Made by a program: the position numbers and the translations under genes
Notes under the pieces: generated by a model
What the model saw: only the letters and a program-made list of their open reading frames with translations
What the model was told of the DNA's origin: nothing
The model's database searches: none
Shown here: piece by piece, positions 24,288 to 32,856 of the stretch
How the letters are laid out: each line of letters opens with the position of its first letter
How positions within the stretch are numbered: the stretch's first letter is position 1
Assembly (NCBI GenBank): GCA_900320545.1
Contig: ONSU01000002.1
Location: 1 to 42,142, forward strand
Direction of reading: 5' to 3'
DNA: 42,142 bases
From: an uncultured Bacteroidales bacterium
GTDB taxonomy: Bacteria; Bacteroidota; Bacteroidia; Bacteroidales; UBA932

Positions 24288-26540
24288 ATGAAAAAGATGA
24301 TACTTTGGGTGGCGGCCGCCCTTCTTCTGGCCATTTCCTGCGGCGAAACGGTCCGCAGCCTGGATGAAACCCTCCTGACCAGCCCGGACGGAGGACTGAC
24401 GCTCCAATTCGGACTCTCCGGATCCGGAAGGCCTTACTACGCCCTCAAACGGGGCGGGGAGGATGTCATTCTCCCGAGCGGACTCGGATTCGACCTCACG
24501 GACGGCACCTCGCTCAAAGATGGATTCGCCGTTGTAAGCGTCGAGAAGGACAGTCTGGACGAGACCTGGACGCCCGTATGGGGCGAAGAGGACAAGATCC
24601 GGAATCATTACAACGAAGCCCTGGTTTCCCTCAAGGACAGCCTCGGCAACGCGATGAACATCCGGTTCCGCCTGTATGACGACGGCCTCGGTTTCCGCTA
24701 CGAATTCCCGCTGGAGAACAAACTGGTGTACTTCAACATCCGGGAAGAACTGACCGAATTCGCCCTCACCGGCGACCATACGGCCTGGTGGGTGCCCGGC
24801 GACTACGATTCGCAGGAATACAACTTCAAGGAGTGCCGCCTTTCGGAGATCAGCCGCTACTGCGAGGAGATGCGGATCCCGAACGCCTCGCAGGAGGGTT
24901 ACTCCCCCTGGGGCGTGCAGACGGCCATCCAGATGAAGACCGACGCGGGTCTGTACCTGAATATTCACGAGGCGGCCGTGCTGGATTACCCCGCCGCCAA
25001 CCTGCTGTACGATCCGGCCCGGAAGACCTTCCAGATTCACCTGACTCCGGATGCGCAGGGCGTCAAGGGCCGCCTCCAGGCCCCTTGCAAGACCCCGTGG
25101 AGGACAATGATGGTATGCCCCAGTGCTACCGACGTACTCGCCTCCCGTCTGATCCTCAATCTCAACGACCCCTGCGTCATCGAGGACGTGAGCTGGATCC
25201 ATCCCGTCAAATATGTCGGCGTATGGTGGGAGATGATCACCCACAAGACGAAGTGGTCTTATACCGATGACTATCCCTCCGTGCAGCTCGGTGTCACCGA
25301 CTATGCCGCCTCGACTCCGCACGGGAAGCACGGTGCCAACAACGAGAATGTCCGCCGCTACATCGACTTCGCCGCCGAGAACGGCTTCGACGCCGTCCTG
25401 GTGGAGGGCTGGAACGAAGGCTGGGAGGACTGGTTCGGCAAGAAGAAAGACTTTGTCTTCGACTTCCTTACGCCGTATCCCGACTTCGACCTGCCGGCGT
25501 TGAACGCCTACGCGCACCAGAAGGGTGTCCGGCTGGTGATGCACCACGAGACCTCCTCATCCACGCTGAATTACGAACGCTGGATGGAGAAGGCCTACAC
25601 GCTGATGAACCAGTACGGCTATGACGCGGTGAAGAGCGGCTATGTCGGGTTCATCATTCCCTACGGCGAGCGCCACAACAGCCAGCCGACTATCAATCAT
25701 TATCACTATGCCATTACGGAGGCGGCGAAGCACCACATCATGGTGAACGCCCACGAGGCCGTCCGCCCGACGGGCCTGTGCCGCACCTGGCCGAATATGA
25801 TCGGCAACGAATCCGCGATGGGAACCGAATTCCGCGCGCGGATCAACCCCGGCCACACCGCCGTCCTGCCGTTCACCCGTCTCCAGGGCGGTCCGATGGA
25901 TTACACCCCGGGCATCTTCGAGCAGGATATGTCCATCACCGCACCCGGCCAGGAGGGCAAGATGCACCATACGCTCTGCAACCAGCTGGGTCTCTATGTG
26001 ACCTTCTACTCGCCGCTGCAGATGGCGGCCGACCTCCCGGAGAATTACGAGCGCTTCCCGGACGCCTTCCAGTTCATCAAGGACGTCGCGGTGGACTGGG
26101 ACAGAAGCATTTATCTCCAGGCGGAGCCCCGGAAGGTCATCGTGACAGCACGTCATCCGAAACTCTCGACGCTGAATGCATCCGCCGAATCGCTAGCAAA
26201 ACTCCCGGACGGCCGGAAGGATGTCATCAGCGGTGCCGCACGCTTTGTCTACGCCCTGCCGGAAGATGCGAAATCACTTAAGGGCGCCACGCCCCACGAC
26301 GTGTGGTATGTCGGCGGTGTCGGCGGTCCCGAGGAGCAGACGGTGACCTTTACGCTCGATTTCCTCAAGCCGGGCGCGCAGTATGAGGCGACGGTCTATG
26401 CCGACGCACCGGAGGCCGATTACGAGACGGCACCGCAGGCCTACACCATCACCCGCGAGACGGTGGACGCTTCCAAACAGTACACCCTCCGCATCGCACG
26501 CGGCGGCGGATTCGCCATTTCGTTGCGCGAGATCCTATGA
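24288..26540 (+). CDS. susB: GH97 alpha-glucosidase (SusB type)
   Basis: 750 residues. Lipobox AISC (Cys18). N-terminal GH97 beta-sandwich (about 25-290: DGGLTLQFGLSGSGRPYY), TIM barrel (WWEMITHKTKWSY onward) and C-terminal beta domain. The glutamates of the inverting subgroup are present: E421 in HHETSS, E490 in NAHEAVRPTG and E514 in MGTEF, each 18 positions before the SusB residues E439, E508 and E532 that I recall as base, base and acid. Inverting GH97 enzymes release glucose from maltooligosaccharides. It starts 3 bases after the susA-like stop and overlaps the next gene by 4 bases. Confidence 0.93.
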   Translation: MKKMILWVAAALLLAISCGETVRSLDETLLTSPDGGLTLQFGLSGSGRPYYALKRGGEDVILPSGLGFDLTDGTSLKDGFAVVSVEKDSLDETWTPVWGEEDKIRNHYNEALVSLKDSLGNAMNIRFRLYDDGLGFRYEFPLENKLVYFNIREELTEFALTGDHTAWWVPGDYDSQEYNFKECRLSEISRYCEEMRIPNASQEGYSPWGVQTAIQMKTDAGLYLNIHEAAVLDYPAANLLYDPARKTFQIHLTPDAQGVKGRLQAPCKTPWRTMMVCPSATDVLASRLILNLNDPCVIEDVSWIHPVKYVGVWWEMITHKTKWSYTDDYPSVQLGVTDYAASTPHGKHGANNENVRRYIDFAAENGFDAVLVEGWNEGWEDWFGKKKDFVFDFLTPYPDFDLPALNAYAHQKGVRLVMHHETSSSTLNYERWMEKAYTLMNQYGYDAVKSGYVGFIIPYGERHNSQPTINHYHYAITEAAKHHIMVNAHEAVRPTGLCRTWPNMIGNESAMGTEFRARINPGHTAVLPFTRLQGGPMDYTPGIFEQDMSITAPGQEGKMHHTLCNQLGLYVTFYSPLQMAADLPENYERFPDAFQFIKDVAVDWDRSIYLQAEPRKVIVTARHPKLSTLNASAESLAKLPDGRKDVISGAARFVYALPEDAKSLKGATPHDVWYVGGVGGPEEQTVTFTLDFLKPGAQYEATVYADAPEADYETAPQAYTITRETVDASKQYTLRIARGGGFAISLREIL

Positions 26541-28927
26541 GCGGGAGGGCGTTGCTGATTCCCCTGCTGCTTGTCAGTCTGACGGCCTTTTCCCAGCCTT
26601 CGGGCCGTGTGTCGTGGAATGAGGGGTGGACTTTTGAAAAGGATGGAACGGAGCGCGTCCTCGACCTGCCGCACGACTGGGGCGTGGAAGGACCTTTCCG
26701 CCAGGAATATCCCGGAGAAACCGGCAAACTCGCGTGGTGGGGCGAAGCGACTTACCGCAAGACCCTGCAGGTCACCGAAACCCAGCTCTCCGGACGCATC
26801 AGTCTGGAAGTTGACGGTGCGTTTTCCAACGCCGTGGTGAATGTAAACGGTACCCCTGCCGGCGGATGGCCTTACGGCTACTCGTCCTGGTCCGTCGATC
26901 TGACATCCCGCCTCCGTCCCGGAGAGAACCGGATCGAAATCCGTCTTGACAACAAGCCGGAGAGTTCCCGCTGGTATCCCGGCGGCGGCATTTACCGCAA
27001 CGTATGGCTTCGTTATAGTGGCAAGTTGTCGGTCGCACATTGGGGCACTTTTATCACGACAAAAACCGAGGGAGACAAGGCTGTGGTTACCCAGCGAGTC
27101 ACCGTCGCGACGGACAAGCCCCGGATGGCGAAGATCACGACGCAGATTCTCCGGGATGGGAAAGTGATCACCGCGAAGACTAGTGAGGAACCGGTCTATG
27201 ACGGCCGCATCGTAATGCAGGAATTCGAAATCGATCATCCGCAGTTATGGACCCCGTCCTCGCCCGAAATGTATATCGCCCGTACGACGATCGCCGGGGA
27301 TGGCGCGGACGGCGAAGTCTATGAAACCCCCTTCGGCATCCGCGACGCGGAATTCAGGGCGGACGGATTCTACCTCAACGGAGAGAAAACCTTCCTGAAA
27401 GGCGTCTGTCTTCATCACGACGCCGGCGCGCTGGGCGCAGTCTGGAACGAAGACGCCTGGATCCGCCGGTTCCTCAAACTCAAGGAGATGGGCTGCAACG
27501 CCATCCGCTGCAGCCACAATCCGCCCGCACCGGAACTCCTGGACCTCTCGGACCGGATGGGCTTCCTGGTGATGGACGAACTCACCGACACCTGGACCTG
27601 GCCCAAGAAAGACAACGGCTACGCCTCCCTGTTCGGGGAATGGGCCGAGAAAGACCTCGTCGCGATGATCCGCCGCGACCGGAACCATCCTTCCGTCATC
27701 CTGTGGAGCGTCGGGAACGAATGCGGCGAACAGGGCGACAGCACCCGCTGGTGGATCCCGCAAATGCTGACGGATATCTGTCACCGCGAAGATCCGACCC
27801 GCCTCACCACCGCCGGCAACGACAACCCCTGGGCGGCCGGCCAGCCTTACGCCGCCACTCTGGACGTCTATGGCTTCAATTACAAGCCGCACTTGTATCA
27901 GGAGTTCGTGGAGAGCCATCCGGGACAGCCCGTACTGGGTTCGGAAACGTCTTCCTGCATTTCGACCCGGGGCTATTACCGCTTCCCGGTGGAGCAGGAC
28001 AAGGGCCGCGGATGGGCGATGGAGCCGCCTTTCCAGGTAAGTTCCTACGACCTCTACGCCCCGGGCTGGGCTTCGTGCCCGGACTATGAATGGGCGTATG
28101 AGGACAAAGTTTCCGCCTGCGCCGGCGAATTCGTCTGGACGGGTTATGACTACCTCGGAGAGCCGACTCCCTTCAATATGGATCCTTCCGTGTTTACGAA
28201 CTTCCATACGGAAGAGGAGAAAGAGGCCTACCGCCGGATGGTGGAGAGCTGGGGGCAGACCATCAGCGACGTCCCCCTCCCCTCCCGCAGCAGTTATTTC
28301 GGCATCCTGGACCTGGCCGGCTTCCCCAAGGACCGCTTCTGGCTGTATCAGGCCCGCTGGCGTCCCGACCTGCCGTCGGCCCATATCCTGCCGCACTGGA
28401 CATGGCCCGGCCGCGAAGGCGCAATCACCCCGGTCCATGTCTACACCTCTGGGGATGAGGCGGAACTGTTCGTGAACGGAAAGTCACAGGGTCGCAAGGC
28501 GAAAGAAGGTTACCGGATCGTGTGGAACGATGTCCGCTATGCTCCCGGCACGGTGGAGGTCGTCGCATACAAAGACGGCCGGGAATGGGCGCGCGACAAA
28601 GTGCGCACCGCCGGGAAGGCCGCCAGGGCGGCTGCTTCCGTCGACTACGACGGAACGGACCTGATCTATGTGACGGTGGATATTCTCGACAAAGCCGGCG
28701 TGCTTGTTCCGGATGCGGCCCCTGTCCTTTCATTTGAAGTGAAAGGGCCGGGCATTATCCTCGCCACCGATGCCGGCGACCCGACTTCACACATTCCTTT
28801 TTACAGTCATTCCCTGCCCGCTTTCCACGGCAAGGCATCCGTGATTGTCCGCCGGACGGCCCCGGGCGCCCTTACCGTGAGAGCCCGCGCGGCGGGGCTG
28901 AAACCGGCCGTGCTCATCATTCCATAG
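26537..28927 (+). CDS. GH2 beta-galactosidase-type hydrolase with DUF4982 domain
   Basis: 796 residues. Signal peptide without lipobox (LTAFSQ, about residue 20), so periplasmic or exported. Sugar-binding N-terminal domain (residues 20-150), Ig-like domain, GH2 TIM barrel with acid/base E395 in SVGNECGEQ and nucleophile E470 in LGSETSS, then a DUF4982-type domain (about 615-690: HVYTSGDEAELFVNGKSQGR) and a final Ig-like domain. This layout is usual for exo-beta-galactosidases, though GH2 also includes glucuronidases and mannosidases. It would release galactose from products of the operon's GH53. ATGA overlap with the GH97 gene implies translational coupling. Its end overlaps the convergent GH28-CE15 gene by 11 bases. 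Confidence 0.85.
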   Translation: MSGRALLIPLLLVSLTAFSQPSGRVSWNEGWTFEKDGTERVLDLPHDWGVEGPFRQEYPGETGKLAWWGEATYRKTLQVTETQLSGRISLEVDGAFSNAVVNVNGTPAGGWPYGYSSWSVDLTSRLRPGENRIEIRLDNKPESSRWYPGGGIYRNVWLRYSGKLSVAHWGTFITTKTEGDKAVVTQRVTVATDKPRMAKITTQILRDGKVITAKTSEEPVYDGRIVMQEFEIDHPQLWTPSSPEMYIARTTIAGDGADGEVYETPFGIRDAEFRADGFYLNGEKTFLKGVCLHHDAGALGAVWNEDAWIRRFLKLKEMGCNAIRCSHNPPAPELLDLSDRMGFLVMDELTDTWTWPKKDNGYASLFGEWAEKDLVAMIRRDRNHPSVILWSVGNECGEQGDSTRWWIPQMLTDICHREDPTRLTTAGNDNPWAAGQPYAATLDVYGFNYKPHLYQEFVESHPGQPVLGSETSSCISTRGYYRFPVEQDKGRGWAMEPPFQVSSYDLYAPGWASCPDYEWAYEDKVSACAGEFVWTGYDYLGEPTPFNMDPSVFTNFHTEEEKEAYRRMVESWGQTISDVPLPSRSSYFGILDLAGFPKDRFWLYQARWRPDLPSAHILPHWTWPGREGAITPVHVYTSGDEAELFVNGKSQGRKAKEGYRIVWNDVRYAPGTVEVVAYKDGREWARDKVRTAGKAARAAASVDYDGTDLIYVTVDILDKAGVLVPDAAPVLSFEVKGPGIILATDAGDPTSHIPFYSHSLPAFHGKASVIVRRTAPGALTVRARAAGLKPAVLIIP

Positions 28928-31358
28928 CCCTGTCGGCGAAATCGAGCATCCAGGTCCAGTCCTGGGCGGAGATTCCGTGGGAGCCGTGACGGCGGACATA
29001 GCCGAGGTCGCGGCCGACGGCATCCGTCGCATTCTCTTCGGGCCAGGCCACGTCCGGAAGCCCCGACGCGCCCAGGAATTCCCAGACGGGTGATGCCGCC
29101 TTCAGCGACAGGAACTCCCCGTAGGTGTCGAACCAAGGGTTGTTGAACCCTTCTATCAGCAGCGGACGGGGCGCGACGCAGGAGAGCAGAAGATGCTGGT
29201 CGAAAGGCATTTTCTTCTCCTCGCCCGCATATTTGTCGTAGGCCCGGCAGAACCAGTGCGGAAACTTGATCACCTCCGATGCGACCGTTTCCCCGAAATT
29301 CCGTTTCGACAGCGGGACGCCGCCTCCCCCGCTCTGGTTGATGACGGTAACGGCGAAGCGCGTATCGAACGCGCTCGCGAGAAGGGCCGCTTTCCCCAGG
29401 CGGGAACTGCCCGTCAGGACAATCCTGGAAGCATCCAGCTCCGGCATTTCCCCAATCATATCCACGCCCCGCTGCAGGGCCCAGGCCCAGGCGGCAAGCG
29501 ACGTCGTATTGTCCTTCCGGGCAGGGTCACGCGGCCCCCATAGATCGAAGATGCGGTGATATGCATCCGACTCCTGCTGAATAGGGTCCGGGTCCGGGGA
29601 CACATCCTCATAACAGGCCGTCACGAAGGCATACCCCCGGGCGAGCAGCATATCCACGGGATAGATGGTCCGGCCGCCGGTGCGGCTCAGCACACCCCGC
29701 TCCTTGAGCGGCTCGTCCTGCGGATAGTCCGGCAGGAGTATCTCCTCGTCCGGCAGGACCGTATGGTTGCCGTAATAATTCAGTGTCAGGATGACCGGGA
29801 CGGGGCCCTTCGCATAGCGGGGCATTACGATGAGCCAGTCGATTTTCGGGCCCTTCCCGTCCGGAGAAAACCGCATCCGGACCTGACGCCGGACGGCCGA
29901 TTTCTCGATGGAATACCCTTCCTCGAGCTTTTCCAGATAAATCTTTGCGGCCGGGGGCATCTGCCCGTACATTTCCCGCTGGAATATCGAAAGGATCTCC
30001 TCCCGCCGCTCCGGCCACCGGAAGGAGGTCTCCACCTTCCGTCCGTCCGCGAAAGTAAGCGGATCCTCCAGCGTGTAGGGTTTTACCTTTTTCTCCTCCT
30101 TGTTGAAGAGGAATTTCAGTTTATTTCCGCGCGTCGAGATATCCGACAGTTCATACTGGTCGGGCGCCTCTTCGATCCGCCGGAGCTGCCGGCAACGAAG
30201 ATCGCAGTCGCGGACAGTGATATGGGAAGCATACGATTTCGGAATCTCTTTCTCTCCCTTGAGGTCAAAGAACTGGGTCCAGGGCTTGGCGTAGATCACG
30301 CTGCCCACGTCTCCGCCCACTCGCTCCACGAGGATGTACTCGTACCGCTGCGGCGTGTCGGGCCGCATCTTGAGCCAGACAAGCCGGTCATTTCCGGTCA
30401 CCCGGCAGTCGCGAAGGATTACATTCCGCGCCCCCACGCATTCGCTGCCGAAAACCAGTACGCCCGGTCCGTAGCCGAAATCGCAGTTCTCCACCAGGAT
30501 GCGGGCGTTGGTGCCGTTGGCGGATTCTTTGTCGGCGTGCGGGCCCTTGCCGCCCTTGATGGCGATCAGGTCGTCCCCCGCCTGGATGTCCGCCCCGGAA
30601 ATATGCACGTCCGTGCAGGCGTCGAGGTCGATGCCGTCCGAACTGGGGGCCTTGACGGGATACTTCGGTGCGGAAATCCGGGTGTCACGCACCCGCACGT
30701 GCGAGCATTTGTAGAGATGGATGTTCCAGAAACCGGGATTGAGGAATTCATTCCCCTCGATGAGGACATCCCGTGAATTGCAGATATACACCAGCCGGGG
30801 CCGCCGGACCTCGAGGTTGGTGCAGGCGGGATTTTCCTTGCGGCGGGCCCAGAAGGCATCCCAGAAGGGGGCGCCTTCCCCGTCGATGATTCCCTCTCCG
30901 GTGATGCTGAATCCGTCCACGCCGTAGGCGTTGATCAGCGCGGCGGGATAGGGCTGCAGGACGCCCTCGATATGCACTTCCGCATCGGGATAATCCCGGA
31001 TGTCCTGACTCCCCTTCAGCACTGCGTCCGGGCAGAGGTAGAGATGCGTATGCGGCTTGAAGAACAACGCGCCGGTGCGGTACCATCCGGTCGGGACGAC
31101 CACCGTGCCGCCGCCCGCGGCCGCAGCCGCATCGATTGTCCGCTGGATAGCCTCCGTCTGCAATCCGTCCACTCCGGGAGTCGCGCCGTAATCCAGCACG
31201 GAAAACCGGCGCGCTTCCTTGCCGGAAGGTCCTTTCGGCTCCCGGGTGAACCATTTGTCCACGGGCGATCCGTCCGGCCAGGTGAATTTCTGACCTTTCG
31301 CTTCACAGGCAAGGGAAAGGGCCGTCAGGGCGGTCAGGACAAGGAAGAAGCGTCTCAT
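28917..31358 (-). CDS. GH28 polygalacturonase-like + CE15 glucuronoyl-esterase-like fusion lipoprotein
   Basis: 813 residues; lipobox SLAC (Cys18). N-terminal half (about 50-410): GH28 right-handed beta-helix, with SDGIDLD (D241, D244, D246) and GDDLIAIKGG (D262, D263). The usual GHG is GYGPG (295-299) and the usual RIK is WLK (328-330), so two conserved active-site positions differ. C-terminal half (about 445-813): CE15-type alpha/beta hydrolase with nucleophile S652 in GSSRLGK, NQSGGGGVPLSKRNFGETV, FPHWFC, FDQHLLL, APRPLL, and probable His794 in GSHGISAQDW. GH28 enzymes act on pectic galacturonan or related glycans; CE15 cleaves glucuronic-acid esters. One polypeptide doing both suggests attack on esterified uronic-acid polymers (inference). 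Its start overlaps the Dcu stop (ATGA). Confidence 0.85.
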   Translation of the reverse strand: MRRFFLVLTALTALSLACEAKGQKFTWPDGSPVDKWFTREPKGPSGKEARRFSVLDYGATPGVDGLQTEAIQRTIDAAAAAGGGTVVVPTGWYRTGALFFKPHTHLYLCPDAVLKGSQDIRDYPDAEVHIEGVLQPYPAALINAYGVDGFSITGEGIIDGEGAPFWDAFWARRKENPACTNLEVRRPRLVYICNSRDVLIEGNEFLNPGFWNIHLYKCSHVRVRDTRISAPKYPVKAPSSDGIDLDACTDVHISGADIQAGDDLIAIKGGKGPHADKESANGTNARILVENCDFGYGPGVLVFGSECVGARNVILRDCRVTGNDRLVWLKMRPDTPQRYEYILVERVGGDVGSVIYAKPWTQFFDLKGEKEIPKSYASHITVRDCDLRCRQLRRIEEAPDQYELSDISTRGNKLKFLFNKEEKKVKPYTLEDPLTFADGRKVETSFRWPERREEILSIFQREMYGQMPPAAKIYLEKLEEGYSIEKSAVRRQVRMRFSPDGKGPKIDWLIVMPRYAKGPVPVILTLNYYGNHTVLPDEEILLPDYPQDEPLKERGVLSRTGGRTIYPVDMLLARGYAFVTACYEDVSPDPDPIQQESDAYHRIFDLWGPRDPARKDNTTSLAAWAWALQRGVDMIGEMPELDASRIVLTGSSRLGKAALLASAFDTRFAVTVINQSGGGGVPLSKRNFGETVASEVIKFPHWFCRAYDKYAGEEKKMPFDQHLLLSCVAPRPLLIEGFNNPWFDTYGEFLSLKAASPVWEFLGASGLPDVAWPEENATDAVGRDLGYVRRHGSHGISAQDWTWMLDFADRAME

Positions 31359-32731
31359 TGCGCGAAGGAGGCGAAATAATGTACGAATAGGACGTTGGTA
31401 ATCAGATAGCCGATGACCGTCGACACGAAGGTGCAGATCAGTCCCGGCATCATGAAACTATGGTTCAGCAGATACTTGCCGATAACCGTCGTGCCCGAAC
31501 GGTCGAAGTTGACCGTGGCGATATCGGAGGGGTAATTCGGAATGAAGAAATACCCGTATACGCTCGGGAGCACACCCAGCAGGACCGGCCCGGCGATGCC
31601 GAGCTTGTAGGCCAGCGGCAGCATCGCCACCACCACGGCGCCCTGCGAGTTGATCAGCACCGAGACGAGGAAGAAGACAAACGCGATGGTCCAGGGATAA
31701 TTCGTGACTAGCCCGGTCAGCATCGCCTGCATCTCTTCCATATAGTTGCTGAAGTAGGTATCCGCCAGCCATGCGATGCCGTAGATGGCGATCACCGCGA
31801 CCATACCCGACTTCCAGACCGATCCCGACACCGTATTGGGCAGGTTGACCTTGCAGAAAATGATGTTCAAAGCCGCGGCCATCAGCATGATGATCTGGAT
31901 GCAGATGTTCATCTTGGGAAGATTGATCGCTTCGGCGAAGCTCCGGCCGTCGGCGGTGTGGAACATCTGGCAGAACGCGAAGCAGACGATCACAAGCAGC
32001 GCGCCGAGGAAGATGAACACCGACGCCTTGGCCGACTTGCTGATCTCCTTGTCAAGGGTGGTCGCAGAATTGCCGTACATATACTTGTGGATCTTCGGAT
32101 CGGCCTTTCTCTTCTGGAATTCGGGATCCTTGTCGAGGTCCTTGCCCCGCTTGTAGGAGGCCAGGGAGGCGCACATCAGGCCGATGAGGCAGGCCGGGAT
32201 GGTCACGATGAGCACCTGCGGGATCGACACCATATAGCCGTTGGCGTTGGAGATGGTCACGAAGGCCACGACGGCCGCCGCGATCGGCGAACAGGTGATA
32301 CCCACCTGCGAGGCGATCGAGGCCACGCCGCAGGGCCGCTCGGGACGGATGTTCTTCTTGAGGGCGATGTCGCAGATGATCGGCATGATCGTGTAGACGA
32401 CGTGGCCGGTACCGACGAGCACGGTGAGGAAGAAGGTCACGAGCGGAGCGAGGAAGGTGATGTGCGCGGGATGCCTTCGGAGCAGGCGCTCCGCGATCTG
32501 GATCATCCAGTCCATACCCCCCGACGCCTGCAGGGTGCCGGCGCAGGTGACCGCCGCGATGATGATGTAGATGACGTCCGTCGGCGGCTTTCCGGGCTCG
32601 AGCCCGAATCCGAATACGAGAATGGCGAGGCCGATGCCGGAGATGGCCCCCAGCGCGAGACTGCCGTAGCGTGAACCCACATACAGGGCGGCCAGCACGA
32701 TCAGCAGTTCGAGAATCATTACAAATGTCAT
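31355..32731 (-). CDS. Anaerobic C4-dicarboxylate transporter, DcuA/DcuB family
   Basis: 458 residues, about 10-12 membrane segments. Strong family signatures: GFGLEPGKPPTDVIYIII, TLQASGGMDWMIQIAERLLRR, GTGHVVYTIMPIICDIALKKNIRPERP, and ASQVGITCSPIAAAVV. Dcu proteins exchange fumarate, aspartate or malate for succinate in anaerobic metabolism, fitting a fermentative gut-type Bacteroidales. The start at 32731 follows a -7 box; M at 32719 (MILELLIVLA) matches the N-terminus of family members better and is an alternative. The stop overlaps the start of the GH28-CE15 gene by 4 bases, an unusual partner. Confidence 0.92.
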   Translation of the reverse strand: MTFVMILELLIVLAALYVGSRYGSLALGAISGIGLAILVFGFGLEPGKPPTDVIYIIIAAVTCAGTLQASGGMDWMIQIAERLLRRHPAHITFLAPLVTFFLTVLVGTGHVVYTIMPIICDIALKKNIRPERPCGVASIASQVGITCSPIAAAVVAFVTISNANGYMVSIPQVLIVTIPACLIGLMCASLASYKRGKDLDKDPEFQKRKADPKIHKYMYGNSATTLDKEISKSAKASVFIFLGALLVIVCFAFCQMFHTADGRSFAEAINLPKMNICIQIIMLMAAALNIIFCKVNLPNTVSGSVWKSGMVAVIAIYGIAWLADTYFSNYMEEMQAMLTGLVTNYPWTIAFVFFLVSVLINSQGAVVVAMLPLAYKLGIAGPVLLGVLPSVYGYFFIPNYPSDIATVNFDRSGTTVIGKYLLNHSFMMPGLICTFVSTVIGYLITNVLFVHYFASFAQ

Positions 32732-32750
32732 AGTCCCAGTGTTTGTTCTG

Positions 32751-32758
32751 CAAATATA
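32751..32758 (-). promoter_or_regulatory. -7 box (TATATTTG) for the Dcu/GH28-CE15 operon
   Basis: On the minus strand TATATTTG fits TAnnTTTG, 19 bases before the start codon at 32731 and directly behind the terminator of the flippase gene. No clear -33. Confidence 0.5.
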
Positions 32759-32759
32759 G

Positions 32760-32797
32760 CAAAAATCCCGGGGTTTGTCTCGCGACGGACCCCGGGA
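32760..32797 (-). terminator. Rho-independent terminator of the flippase gene
   Basis: Perfect 9-bp stem (TCCCGGGGT at 32766-32774 with ACCCCGGGA at 32789-32797). Read on the minus strand it is followed by ATTTTTG, so it ends transcripts from the flippase gene. Confidence 0.7.
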
Positions 32798-32856
32798 ATA
32801 AATTACTGTATCAATATTTATGTCTCTGCCTTTTTAACTGCAAGTCCCGTGCCAGT

